Part shown: piece by piece, positions 8,545 through 18,364 of the stretch
How positions within the stretch are numbered: position 1 is the stretch's first letter
Layout of the letters: each line of letters begins with the position of its first letter
NCBI RefSeq assembly: GCF_900115755.1
Contig: NZ_FOXQ01000002.1
Coordinates: forward strand, 124,001 to 188,000
Length of the DNA stretch: 64,000 nucleotides
From: Parafilimonas terrae
Lineage (GTDB): Bacteria > Bacteroidota > Bacteroidia > Chitinophagales > Chitinophagaceae
Direction: 5' to 3'
Made by a program: the position numbers and the translations under genes
The notes under the pieces: model-generated
Database searches by the model: none
Seen by the model: only the letters and a program-made list of their open reading frames with translations
Told to the model about the DNA's origin: nothing

Positions 8545-11500
8545 ATGGGTTCTCTTTTAAAAATGCAGCCAATGTTTCTGCAATGCTTATTGCACTTCGG
8601 AACGGCCATAAAAAAAACATTTTTTATAGCCGTTTCGCTTGTCTGTTTTCAATCTTTTCTTTTCGCACAGCAATCTACGGTTACCGGGAAAGTAACAGAT
8701 GAAAATGCTGCTCCGCTGGCAGGGGCTACTGTTAAAGTGTCCGGCAGTAACACCGCTGTTGCCACAAATGCTGATGGCACTTTTTCTATCAGTGCATCCA
8801 AAGGCCAAACACTGGAAATAACTTATGTGGGTAAGATGGATGAGCAAGTGACAATTGGTGATAATCGTTCACTTAATATTACATTAAAAGATTATACAGA
8901 CACTGGCTTGAATGATGTGGTTGTAGTAGGATATGGCACACAGGCAAAAAAAGATTTGACCGGGTCTATCGGGGTAGTATCTCAAGCAAAGATGGAAAAC
9001 CAGGCAACGGTGGGCATTGGGCAAAACCTCCAGGGTAAACTGGCCGGAGTTCAGATAATTCAAAATAATGGAACCCCTTACAGCGGCACTCAAATCAGAA
9101 TAAGGGGAACAGGTTCTTTTGGAGCATCAAGTAATCCGCTTATCGTAATTGATGGTATGATCACCAATGATGGATTAGCAAATCTTAACCCGAATGATGT
9201 TGAAAACATAACAGTTCTTAAGGATGCTGCTTCTGCTGCTATATATGGTTCAAGAGGTGCGAACGGCGTTGTGATTGTAACAACCAAGAAAGGCAATTTT
9301 GAAGCGCCTATGAAAGTTAATTTCTCTGCTTATGCAGGAGTTGACCAGGTTCGTTATAAAATACCTACATTAACTGCAAAGCAATATGCCGTTCAGGTAA
9401 ATGATTATTATGGGGCAGCAAATTTGCCTCAGCCTTTTACACAGGAAGAAATCAGTTCATATGGGAAAGGCACCAACTGGGTTGATGAAATAACGCAATC
9501 AGGCTTCAAGCAAGATTACTCTCTGTCAATCTATGGAGGAACAAAAAATAATGCTTACGCAATAGCTGTAGATTATTTTGATGGCCAGGGAGTAATTAAG
9601 AATACAAATTTTAAACGCGGTAATATTAAAATAAGTGATGATAGCCGCATCTTGCCCAATTTAAAATTAGGCATAAGTCTGAACGTAAATTATGGCGTAT
9701 CGAACAATACAGATTGGGGCCAGGCAATTGACCGCGCTTTGATATTTCCGCCTACAGAACCGGTTTATGACGCAAACGGAGATTACAGTGCCGCCATACA
9801 TAACGGAGAACCTGTAACCATGCTGAACCCGTTAATAGCAGTGAACTTATGGAAGTATAAACAAACATGGAAGAAATTGCTGGGAACAACATATTTGGAG
9901 TGGGATATTTTTAAAGACCTGAAATTCAAAACTTCGCTTAATGCGGAATATTATGGATGGAACCAGGACCACTTTATTCCTGCTTACACATTTGGCCCGG
10001 CAGGATTAATAGGCGACCATCCGATTGCAGAGCTTTATGAAGATCAAAATGAGAATATTAACTATGAAATTGATAATATCCTTACTTATACCAAGCGCAT
10101 AAACCAGGATCATAATTTAACAGTTATGGCTGGTTATACCTTTCAGCAAACGAACGGATCTAATTTAAGTGCATCAAGAAATGATTTTTTGAACAACGAT
10201 CCAAACATGCAGGTAATAGATGCCGGCAACAGCAATATCAGTAATGGAGGCAATAAATATGCATGGGCTATTCAGTCTTATCTTGGCCGAATAAACTATG
10301 CATATAAAGACAAATATTTATTGAGCAGCAGTTTAAGAATTGACCAGACGTCACGCATTGCTTCCAATCACAGAAGAGGTGTGTTTCCCGGAGCATCAGC
10401 CGGCTGGGTTATTTCAAAAGAGAAGTTTTTTGAAAATGTATCTGCTGTAAATAATTTAAAGCTTCGTGCAAGCTGGGGTATTTTGGGTAACCAGGATATT
10501 GGAACATATCCATATCAAACCACGCTTAACTCTACCGGGTTATATTATCCATTTGGCGCAGGCGGCGATGGCACCACATATACCGGTGTTGGCCCAACCA
10601 GCCTGGGCAACCCTAATATTCGTTGGGAAAAAACATCAACTTATGGTGCGGGCCTGGAAGCTTCTTTTTTGAATAACAGGTTGTCCTTTATAGCAGATTA
10701 TTATAAAAGAAACACTTCTGATATTCTTGTTCAGATTCCTTTGCTTGCAACTTCCGGCGTTGATAATGCGCCTTATCAGAATGCCGGCAGCGTATCAAAC
10801 ACAGGCATTGAGTTAACATTAGGTTACTCCGACCAGATCGGCAAATCTTTTAAATACGATGTGAGCATTAACTGGACGCATAATAAAAATATTGTTACAA
10901 AAGTTCCGTCGCCCATAGTTAATGACTTTAGCCAAACTACAATAGGCAATTCTATTAATGAATGGTATGGTTATGTGCAGCAGGGCATTTTCCAAACACA
11001 GGATGAAATTGATAAAGCGCCAACGCAACCTAATGCTGCTCCCGGCGACATAAGGTTTAAGGATTTAAATAATGATGGTGTAATTAATGCCAGCGACAGA
11101 ACATTTTTAGGATTTGCCGTAGCACCTAACACGTATGGTGGCAGTATTTCTATGTCTTATAAAGGGTTTGATTTGGTTACAAGCTTTTATGGGCAAAGCG
11201 GAGCGGTCAGAAGTATAGACCAGGTTGGTTTTGCAATAACAAGAGGCGGCGAACAAACTTCTGCATGGATGTATAACCAAAGATGGACAGGCGAGGGAAC
11301 AAGCAATTATGTGCCAAGGGTAGTAGCGGGTGATCCGAATGATAACTATCGCAGATCTACTTTCTGGTTAAGGTCATCTGATTTTTTCAGGCTTCAAAAC
11401 CTGCAGATTGGTTATGATTTTACAGGTTTATTAGACAGCAAAGCAGCTAACGTAATTCATAAGCTGCGCTTTTATATTGCAGCGCAAAACCTGTTCTGCA

Positions 11501-11595
11501 TTAATACTTATCCGGGATGGGACCCTGAACAAAGTATTAATGGCGGATATCCGATGCCTCGATCTTTTTATGGTGGTATTAATGTGCAATTCTAA
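8545..11595 (+). CDS. SusC/RagA TonB-dependent glycan importer
   Basis: A 1016-residue outer-membrane transporter of the SusC type. After the signal peptide (hydrophobic stretch ending FLFAQ) come a carboxypeptidase-like beta-sandwich domain (STVTGKVTDENAAPLAGATVKV), a TonB-box region (DVVVVGYGTQ), the plug (LAGVQIIQNNG, RIRGTGSFG, LKDAASAAIYGSRGANGVVIVTTKKG) and a long beta-barrel. It imports oligosaccharides bound by its SusD partner using TonB energy. I choose the ATG at 8545, which still gives a long n-region; an in-frame ATG at 8467 would lengthen it implausibly. Controlled by the O2/O3 operators. The substrate is inferred to be the locus glycan (D-arabinan-like). Confidence 0.95.
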   Translation: MGSLLKMQPMFLQCLLHFGTAIKKTFFIAVSLVCFQSFLFAQQSTVTGKVTDENAAPLAGATVKVSGSNTAVATNADGTFSISASKGQTLEITYVGKMDEQVTIGDNRSLNITLKDYTDTGLNDVVVVGYGTQAKKDLTGSIGVVSQAKMENQATVGIGQNLQGKLAGVQIIQNNGTPYSGTQIRIRGTGSFGASSNPLIVIDGMITNDGLANLNPNDVENITVLKDAASAAIYGSRGANGVVIVTTKKGNFEAPMKVNFSAYAGVDQVRYKIPTLTAKQYAVQVNDYYGAANLPQPFTQEEISSYGKGTNWVDEITQSGFKQDYSLSIYGGTKNNAYAIAVDYFDGQGVIKNTNFKRGNIKISDDSRILPNLKLGISLNVNYGVSNNTDWGQAIDRALIFPPTEPVYDANGDYSAAIHNGEPVTMLNPLIAVNLWKYKQTWKKLLGTTYLEWDIFKDLKFKTSLNAEYYGWNQDHFIPAYTFGPAGLIGDHPIAELYEDQNENINYEIDNILTYTKRINQDHNLTVMAGYTFQQTNGSNLSASRNDFLNNDPNMQVIDAGNSNISNGGNKYAWAIQSYLGRINYAYKDKYLLSSSLRIDQTSRIASNHRRGVFPGASAGWVISKEKFFENVSAVNNLKLRASWGILGNQDIGTYPYQTTLNSTGLYYPFGAGGDGTTYTGVGPTSLGNPNIRWEKTSTYGAGLEASFLNNRLSFIADYYKRNTSDILVQIPLLATSGVDNAPYQNAGSVSNTGIELTLGYSDQIGKSFKYDVSINWTHNKNIVTKVPSPIVNDFSQTTIGNSINEWYGYVQQGIFQTQDEIDKAPTQPNAAPGDIRFKDLNNDGVINASDRTFLGFAVAPNTYGGSISMSYKGFDLVTSFYGQSGAVRSIDQVGFAITRGGEQTSAWMYNQRWTGEGTSNYVPRVVAGDPNDNYRRSTFWLRSSDFFRLQNLQIGYDFTGLLDSKAANVIHKLRFYIAAQNLFCINTYPGWDPEQSINGGYPMPRSFYGGINVQF

Positions 11596-11614
11596 ACAGA
11601 GTAAAATAATAATC

Positions 11615-13210
11615 ATGAAAAAAGCAATTTTCTTTTTTATATCTCTTTTAACCTTCGCTGCTTGTAATAAGCAATTAGATAAAATGCCGTATGGTGTTGT
11701 ATCAACTGATAATTTTTATAAAACCGCTGATGACGCTGAAATGGCGGTAACAGCCGCGTATAAATCATTCCAGTTATTAGATGGACAAAACGGCTGGAAC
11801 ACCCAGGCTGGTTATACGCCCATGGGAGATATAACAGGCCCTGATGTGCAGGCCCACCCGGATCTTGTTGTTTATTATCAAATACAGCAGTCCATTATTT
11901 CAGCAAGTTCAGACCAGATGGAGATGTTATACCAGCGTTGTTATAAAGCGCTTTTACTGGCTAATGAAGCAATAGAAAAAATACCGGCAATTGAGATGGA
12001 TGAAACATTGAAGTCCAGGTACATGGGTGAGCTCTATTTCATAAGAGGTTTTTGGCTATTTCGTTTAGGGTATATGTTTGGTACAGCGCCATTGGTTACC
12101 ACTCCTTTAGGTATATCTGAATTAAATGTTCCTAATTCCGTAAGAACGGCTGAATTTGACAACAGCAAAAAAGTAAATAATTATACAATTACAAAAAGCG
12201 ATTTGTTTGACCAGGCTGAAGCTGATTTTAAATTGGCTTTGCAATCATCTATAGCAGACAGGAATACAGGCGATTTAATGGGAAGGGCAGATAAAGGTGC
12301 AGTGAAAGCATATCTTGCCCGGATATATTTATACGAGCACAAGTGGAATGATGCCAAAGTTTTATTGGAAGATATAATGTCTTATGGCTATGCATTGCTC
12401 CCTGATTATAACGATATATTTAACGGTACGCACGATAATAGCACAGAAGCAGTTTTTGAAGTTCAATACACAGCATTAAATCAAAAAGGCACAGATAATT
12501 TTGGAACAGTGCTTAATGCGCCAAATGGAGAAGGATATGTTGCCGGTGGCGGCTGGGGATGGACACGCCCTACGCAGGATTTGGAATGGGAATATGAGGC
12601 AGGAGATCCACGCTTAACAGCCTCTATTTTCCGTAAAGGCAAAGACGATTTTTTCGGCCAGGTTTTTATGGATAAAGTAAACGGAACGGGCCTGGGCATC
12701 AGGAAATGGTGTATTGGTAATCCTCCCAATAATAATGGTGTTACAGTTGACCAGGTTAGCTGGAATAATTCAAGCAACTACACTTTGGTTAGGTATGCTG
12801 AAGTATTGTTGTGGTATGCTGAAGTGATGAATGAATTAGGTGATCGTGCAAAAGCTGCGGAATATGTAAATAAAGTAAGGGCACGTACGGGTACAACAAC
12901 AGATCCTAATACAGTTAATAAAAATGATATAAAACAATTATCGCCAATATCTTCAACACTAAGCTATGAAGATATGTTTTGGGCAATTGTACATGAGCGC
13001 AGGGTTGAGTTTGCTTTTGAAGGAAAATTTGGATGGGATTTAAGAAGATGGGGCGTTGCAAGCGATTATCTTACTAATCCTGATAGATGGCAAAACCAGG
13101 TAACGCCCGGGTATTTTAAATATAAAATCGGGAAGGATGAAGTTTTCCCCATACCACAAATTGAAATTGACAGGTCTGGTGGTGTTCTAACGCAGAATCC
13201 TGGTTATTAA
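11615..13210 (+). CDS. SusD/RagB glycan-binding lipoprotein
   Basis: A 531-residue surface lipoprotein, 19 bases after susC and surely co-transcribed. The start at 11615 gives MKKAIFFFISLLTFAACNK, a signal peptide with lipobox FAAC; an upstream in-frame start inside susC would bury it. SusD features are visible: the TPR-like helical region (YKALLLANEAIEKIPAIE, YLARIYLYEHKWNDAKVLLEDI), the C-terminal LRRWG segment, and the ending VFPIPQIEIDRSGGVLTQNPGY. It forms the lid of the SusC channel and captures oligosaccharides at the cell surface. Confidence 0.95.
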   Translation: MKKAIFFFISLLTFAACNKQLDKMPYGVVSTDNFYKTADDAEMAVTAAYKSFQLLDGQNGWNTQAGYTPMGDITGPDVQAHPDLVVYYQIQQSIISASSDQMEMLYQRCYKALLLANEAIEKIPAIEMDETLKSRYMGELYFIRGFWLFRLGYMFGTAPLVTTPLGISELNVPNSVRTAEFDNSKKVNNYTITKSDLFDQAEADFKLALQSSIADRNTGDLMGRADKGAVKAYLARIYLYEHKWNDAKVLLEDIMSYGYALLPDYNDIFNGTHDNSTEAVFEVQYTALNQKGTDNFGTVLNAPNGEGYVAGGGWGWTRPTQDLEWEYEAGDPRLTASIFRKGKDDFFGQVFMDKVNGTGLGIRKWCIGNPPNNNGVTVDQVSWNNSSNYTLVRYAEVLLWYAEVMNELGDRAKAAEYVNKVRARTGTTTDPNTVNKNDIKQLSPISSTLSYEDMFWAIVHERRVEFAFEGKFGWDLRRWGVASDYLTNPDRWQNQVTPGYFKYKIGKDEVFPIPQIEIDRSGGVLTQNPGY

Positions 13211-13532
13211 TATAACAATAAGTTTCAATGCTGAAGCGCCGGAACTTTATTACTAACAAAAATAATAGGCAGCTTAAGTTAAGCTTAAGATCGTTCGGTT
13301 TAAATACAAGCAGCTCAACTCTAAAAACTTAAAAAACAAGCAGGGTTAATGGTTTATTCTTCGTTGAGGACTTTTTCAAAGGCCAGGTTTTACAAGGAGC
13401 AATCTTCAGGTTGCTCCTTTCATTCGAAGAAATCATCAGCCTGTTACTAATTTATTTAATTGGAAAAGATTTGATAATAGCGATTGGTTATTTCTCACAT
13501 CATGCTAAGTATATCAATGTAAAAAATTAGGT
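13211..13532. other. Intergenic gap between susD and the first GH116 gene
   Basis: About 320 bases without a gene. It contains CTTAAG-rich sequence near 13271-13290 and a short hairpin at 13394-13420. I see no intact copy of the LacI operator and no good TAnnTTTG element here. Confidence 0.6.
13394..13420 (+). terminator. Hairpin after susD
   Basis: AAGGAGCAA / TTGCTCCTT, a nine-base perfect stem with an 8-base loop, followed by only a short T run. It may partly separate susCD from the downstream enzymes. Confidence 0.55.
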
Positions 13533-16500
13533 ATGAAACACATCTTTTTAATTATCTGTTTTTTTTCTATTGCAGCCATTACATTTTCGCAGCCTGTTGA
13601 TCCATCGCATCATGTTCCTGAAAATAAAAACCTGCCTGCATCATGGAAAACGTCTTTATATAACAATCAGAAAAAGGTTTTTAAAGGTGATGAATTGCTT
13701 ACTATTGGTATGCCCTGCGGCGGTATTGCAGCAGGCCAGTTATATGTAAGGGGTGATGGAACATTGGCTAATTGGTGGATATATAACAATGCTTATAATA
13801 CAGGCTATGGCATAGACTCGCTTACCCATTTTAATACAGCGCTCGGCCCATGGACAGTTTGTTATAAAACGTTTGAACCCAAGAGCTATATTGACCAGGG
13901 ATTTAATATAAAAATTACACAGGATGGCAAAACCACAAACGTCAATTTAAACAAAAAGGATTTTGATGATATATCGTTTGTCGGTGAATATCCAATCGCA
14001 ACTATAAACTATAATTCAACAACAAAAAAATTACCGGTTGCTGTTTCATCAGAAGTGTATTCGCCGTTTATTCCTATGAATGCGAAAGAGTCTGCAACAC
14101 CCGGTACAATTTTAAAATACACTGTAAAGAATAATTCTTCAAAACCAGTGCAGGTAAGCCTCTCAGGCTGGTTGCAAAATTTTGTGTGCCTCGATATTGC
14201 AAAAGATATTCTTGCTAACAGGCGCAACGCCATTGTTCGTAACGATGGCATTACTTCACTTGTAATGGGCCTTACCAGGGCAGAAAAAACAGGCGCGGAA
14301 AAAAAGCCAACAATAAAGTTGTTTGATGATTTTGAAAATGGCTATGGCAAATGGAAAGTTACGGGAGATGCTTTTGGCAGCGCACCCACAAATGGCAGTT
14401 TTGAAAACCAGGGCAGGATTGTTGGCTTCAATGGTAAAGGAGTTGTAAATTCTTATATTGATGAAGATAAGACAACCGGCAAAATGGTATCAGAAACATT
14501 TACGGTTAATGATGATTATATCGTTTTTAAAATTGGAGGCGGCAGGCATGCAACAACCACTTGTATTAATCTTATAGTTGATGGTAATATAGTGCGTACG
14601 GCAACGGGTGCAAATACTGAACTCATGAGCGATAAATATTGGGATGTAAAAGAACTGAAGGGCAGGCAGGCACATTTTGAAATTGTGGATGAAGATAAAG
14701 GCGGATGGGGCCATGTTACACTGGATGATATTGGCTTCAGCGATATGCCGGTTACAAAAGAAAAATATTATCCCGAGCATCATCCGTATTTTGGTAATGT
14801 ATCATTAAGCATTTTATCAAACAATGCTTTTGGCGATGCTGATTACAAGGATTTTAATGATAATACAAAATCAGCAACTGCATCAGCAACTGCTATTGAT
14901 AAAATTAATGGCAGTGTTGGCGAATCATTCAGTTTGCAACCAGGCCAGTCAAAAGAAGTTATATTTCTTCTTACATGGTATTTTCCTAATCGCCCTTCTT
15001 ATTATTTTGGCAGCGATCTTACTGATATTCTGCCTAACGACTGGAATGAAGCTTTACCAACAGATGGTGCTACCATCATTGGAAATATGTACAGCAATTG
15101 GTTTAATAACTCGCATGATGTGGCTTTATATCTTCAGAAAAATTATAGCCGCCTCTCCAAATTAACTCATCTTTTTCACGATACTTATTATAACAATACA
15201 ACCATTCCTTACTGGTTAAATCAGCGTTTGCTGATGCCACTTTCAACATTGGCAACAGAAACCTGTCAGTGGTGGGCAAACGATAAATTCTGGGCATGGG
15301 AAGGTGTTGGTTCCTGTGTTGGTACTTGTACGCATGTCTGGAATTATGAACAGGCTTTGGCACATTTCTTTCCTGAGCTTGAAAGAAATATACGGGAACG
15401 CACAGATTTTGATGTGTCTTTTCAAAAGGATGGCAGTGTGCTTGCCCGTAATGGCTGGGGTGGTGTTTTAATTGATGGTCATGCCGGCGCTATTTTAAAA
15501 GCGTATCGCGAATACCTGAATTCAAAAAATAATCTCTTTCTAAACCGTAACTGGGACAGGATAAAACGCGCAACAGAATTCATAATTAACGAAGACGGTA
15601 ATGAAGATGGCTTAATTGAAAAAGTGCAGGCCAATACTTATGATATTGCTTTTTATGGTGCCAATACTTATGTGGGCTCATTATATCTTGCTGCATTAAA
15701 AGCTGCTGCAGCAATGGCTTCCGTTATGAATGATACAGCATTTGCACAACGTTGCTCCACAATTGCGCAGGCAGGAGAAAATAACACGGTAAAAAGATTA
15801 TGGAACGGTGAGTATTTTGTTCAGGATGTTGATTTAAAAGCACATCCTGAATATCAGTATAAAGATGGTTGTTTGAGCGACCAGTTGTTTGGTCAAACAT
15901 GGAATCATTTAAATAATCTTGGTTATATCTATCCAAAAGAAAAGGTGAAACAAACACTGGAATCTATATGGAAATATAATTGGGCGCCGGATGTTGCAGT
16001 GCAAAATAAAATTCATCCGCCGGAAAGAACCTATGCAAGTTTTGGCGAACCGGGCTTACTTGTTTGTACCTGGCCCAAAAGTGAGCACATGGGTGAAAAA
16101 GGTGTGCGCTACCGCGATGAAGTATGGACGGGTATTGAATACCAGGTTGCCACCAACATGATTTATGATAACATGGTGGATGAAGCTTTATCAATTGTAA
16201 AAGCAGTTGATAAAAGGTACAGCCCGGAAAAGCACAATCCATGGAATGAAATTGAATGTGGCGATCACTATGCCAGGGCCATGGCTTCATGGGGCGTGAT
16301 GCTGGCGCTGGAAGATTATTATTATAATGGCCCGCAGGGTGTTATCAGTTTCAATCCTAAAATTCAGCCATCACATTTTGAAGGATTTTTTACAACAGCC
16401 GAAGCCTGGGGAAATATCAAACAGGATATACAAAATAACCAACAAAAAAATTCAATAGTTTTAAAGTATGGCAATCTGGCATTGCAACAAATACAGTTGC

Positions 16501-16652
16501 ATTGTGATAAAAAACCTGCTGTTATAAAAATGCTTATTAATGGCAAGCCTGTTAAAAATAGTTTTTCATACGAAGAAAATACAGCTTCTGTCAGGTTTGA
16601 TAATATTTCATTGCAGGCTGATGATAATGTTGATATATTGATCTCTTATTAA
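13533..16652 (+). CDS. GH116-family glycosidase, Sec-secreted, with inserted lectin-like module
   Basis: A 1039-residue enzyme with a Sec signal peptide (MKHIFLIICFFSIAAITFSQ). The N-terminal beta domain shows PCGGIAAGQLYVRGDGTLANWW; the helical catalytic domain ends with VWTGIEYQVA and NEIECGDHYARAMASWG. By family comparison the nucleophile is Glu590 (WAWEG) and the acid/base Asp704 (NTYD); both are present. Just after Glu590 lies a CxGTCTH motif. Residues about 263-405 are an extra module (FENGYGKWKVTG, IGGGRHATTTCINLIVDG, GWGHVTLDDIGF) like the lectin-like domains attached to many GH32 enzymes. GH116 covers beta-glucosidase, beta-xylosidase and exo-beta-D-arabinofuranosidase activities; context favours the last. 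Confidence 0.88.
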   Translation: MKHIFLIICFFSIAAITFSQPVDPSHHVPENKNLPASWKTSLYNNQKKVFKGDELLTIGMPCGGIAAGQLYVRGDGTLANWWIYNNAYNTGYGIDSLTHFNTALGPWTVCYKTFEPKSYIDQGFNIKITQDGKTTNVNLNKKDFDDISFVGEYPIATINYNSTTKKLPVAVSSEVYSPFIPMNAKESATPGTILKYTVKNNSSKPVQVSLSGWLQNFVCLDIAKDILANRRNAIVRNDGITSLVMGLTRAEKTGAEKKPTIKLFDDFENGYGKWKVTGDAFGSAPTNGSFENQGRIVGFNGKGVVNSYIDEDKTTGKMVSETFTVNDDYIVFKIGGGRHATTTCINLIVDGNIVRTATGANTELMSDKYWDVKELKGRQAHFEIVDEDKGGWGHVTLDDIGFSDMPVTKEKYYPEHHPYFGNVSLSILSNNAFGDADYKDFNDNTKSATASATAIDKINGSVGESFSLQPGQSKEVIFLLTWYFPNRPSYYFGSDLTDILPNDWNEALPTDGATIIGNMYSNWFNNSHDVALYLQKNYSRLSKLTHLFHDTYYNNTTIPYWLNQRLLMPLSTLATETCQWWANDKFWAWEGVGSCVGTCTHVWNYEQALAHFFPELERNIRERTDFDVSFQKDGSVLARNGWGGVLIDGHAGAILKAYREYLNSKNNLFLNRNWDRIKRATEFIINEDGNEDGLIEKVQANTYDIAFYGANTYVGSLYLAALKAAAAMASVMNDTAFAQRCSTIAQAGENNTVKRLWNGEYFVQDVDLKAHPEYQYKDGCLSDQLFGQTWNHLNNLGYIYPKEKVKQTLESIWKYNWAPDVAVQNKIHPPERTYASFGEPGLLVCTWPKSEHMGEKGVRYRDEVWTGIEYQVATNMIYDNMVDEALSIVKAVDKRYSPEKHNPWNEIECGDHYARAMASWGVMLALEDYYYNGPQGVISFNPKIQPSHFEGFFTTAEAWGNIKQDIQNNQQKNSIVLKYGNLALQQIQLHCDKKPAVIKMLINGKPVKNSFSYEENTASVRFDNISLQADDNVDILISY

Positions 16653-16684
16653 AAGGAAATTTATTAGCTGTTAATATTTTGCTT

Positions 16685-18337
16685 ATGAATAAAGCTTATG
16701 TTATTGGTGTTGATTATGGAACGGATTCGGTGCGTACCATAATCGTAGATGCATATAACGGTGCTGAAATTGCCGCTTCAACATTTGAATATCCGCGATG
16801 GAAAAAACAACTCTATTGTAATGCAGCCATCAATGAGTTCCGGCAACATCCGCTGGATTATATTGAAGGTTTGGAATTTACAATAAAAGAATGCCTGCAA
16901 AAAGCAGGCGATGATGTTCCTAACAATATCAAAGCTATTTCAATAGACACTACAGGTTCTTCTCCCATCGCCGTTGACGAATCAGGAACGCCGCTGGCAT
17001 TGCATGAAAACTTTGCAAACGATCCTGATGCCATGTTTGTTTTATGGAAAGATCATTCATCTGCACCGGAAGCAGAGGAGATTAATCAACATGCAAAAGA
17101 ATTCAATATTAATTACCTGAAATATGTTGGCGGCATTTATTCATCTGAATGGTACTGGAGTAAACTGCTGCATATTTTACGGGTGAATAAAAAAGTAAAA
17201 GATGCATGCTATAGCTGGGTGGAACATGCTGACTGGATGCCTTTCTTATTAACCGGCGGCAAACATATCAGCGAAATGAAACGCGGCGTTTGCACCGCCG
17301 GTCATAAAGGCTTGTGGGCGGAAGAATGGAATGGTTTTCCTCCGGAAGAATTTTTCACGTCGTTAGACCCGCTGTTGGCTGGTTATGTTTCCAGGCTTCC
17401 ATCAACAACTTATACCGCAGATAAACCTGCGGGTAATTTGTCAAAAGAATGGGCTGCTGCATTAGGTTTATCAACCAATGTAATTGTGGGCATTGGTGCA
17501 ATGGATGCACACATGGGCGCTGTGGGTGGGCAAATAGAGCCTTATTATTTAAGCAAGGTAATGGGCACTTCCACCTGCGATATGCTAGTGGCGCCTGTTA
17601 AAGACATGCAGGGCAAATTTGTACAAGGTATTTGCGGATTGGTAAATGGTTCTGTTATTCCCGGCATGATTGGTATGGAAGCAGGACAGTCTGCATTTGG
17701 CGATGTGTATGCATGGTTCAAAAATTTATTGTCGTGGCCTTTGCAGCATCTTGCAGAAGATGTATTGAATGAAAGCGCCATAAAATCAATCACCGATAAA
17801 ATAATCCCTGCATTAAGCAAACAGGCATCTGTGATGCCTTTGCATGAACACAATGAATTAAGCCTCGATTGGTTTAATGGCCGCCGTACACCAAATGCGA
17901 ATGCGTTATTAACAAGTACCATCACCGGTTTGGATTTAGGCAGTGATGCAGTAAAAATATTTCATTCTTTAGCCGAAGCTACCTGCTTTGGCGCGAAGGC
18001 AATTGTTGAATGTTTTATTAATCAAAATATTCCTGTTAAAGGATTGATAGGCATTGGCGGCGTTGCAAAAAAATCGCCATTCATTATGCAAATGATGGCC
18101 GATGTGATGAACATGCCTATCAAAATAAATAAATCGGGGCAAACATGTGCTTTGGGTGCGGCTATGTTTGCAGCTACTGTTGCCGGCATTTATAATAAAG
18201 TTGAAGATGCTATGCAGGCAATGGGGCAGGGATTTGATGTTGAATATTATCCTGATAAAAATAAAGTTGACATCTATCAGCATCGCTATAAAAAATACCT
18301 TGAATTAGGTGGTTACGTGGAAAAAAATATTGCATAA
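16685..18337 (+). CDS. AraB-type FGGY ribulokinase
   Basis: A 550-residue cytoplasmic kinase of the FGGY family. The N-terminal phosphate-binding segment (YVIGVDYGTDSVRTIIVDAYNG), the AraB-specific insert (KDHSSAPEAEEIN, SSEWYWSKLLHILR) and the C-terminal GIGGVAKKSPFIMQMMADV motif identify the ribulokinase branch, not the L-fuculokinase or xylulokinase branches. It should phosphorylate L- or D-ribulose on O5. With FucI making D-ribulose from D-arabinose, the product would be D-ribulose 5-phosphate, which enters the pentose phosphate pathway with no aldolase or epimerase. I start at the ATG 16685 rather than the TTG six bases earlier. It lies between the two GH116 genes. Confidence 0.88.
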   Translation: MNKAYVIGVDYGTDSVRTIIVDAYNGAEIAASTFEYPRWKKQLYCNAAINEFRQHPLDYIEGLEFTIKECLQKAGDDVPNNIKAISIDTTGSSPIAVDESGTPLALHENFANDPDAMFVLWKDHSSAPEAEEINQHAKEFNINYLKYVGGIYSSEWYWSKLLHILRVNKKVKDACYSWVEHADWMPFLLTGGKHISEMKRGVCTAGHKGLWAEEWNGFPPEEFFTSLDPLLAGYVSRLPSTTYTADKPAGNLSKEWAAALGLSTNVIVGIGAMDAHMGAVGGQIEPYYLSKVMGTSTCDMLVAPVKDMQGKFVQGICGLVNGSVIPGMIGMEAGQSAFGDVYAWFKNLLSWPLQHLAEDVLNESAIKSITDKIIPALSKQASVMPLHEHNELSLDWFNGRRTPNANALLTSTITGLDLGSDAVKIFHSLAEATCFGAKAIVECFINQNIPVKGLIGIGGVAKKSPFIMQMMADVMNMPIKINKSGQTCALGAAMFAATVAGIYNKVEDAMQAMGQGFDVEYYPDKNKVDIYQHRYKKYLELGGYVEKNIA

Positions 18338-18364
18338 TTCATAATAACATTAAAATCATTCTGT

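Noticed and set aside
11477-11614. Longer N-terminus of the SusD-like protein overlapping susC
   Set aside because: The ATG at 11615 gives an ideal lipoprotein signal; the extension has no signal character and lies inside susC.
13271-13310. CTTAAG-rich stretch after susD as an operator
   Set aside because: It has no central CG palindrome and does not match the 15-bp site; only short CTTAAG words recur.
15240-15300. Loss of the catalytic nucleophile in the GH116 enzymes
   Set aside because: A first alignment placed the nucleophile upstream, at TETCQWW, but comparison with GBA2-type proteins puts it at the WAWEG glutamate, which both paralogues keep together with the NTYD aspartate.
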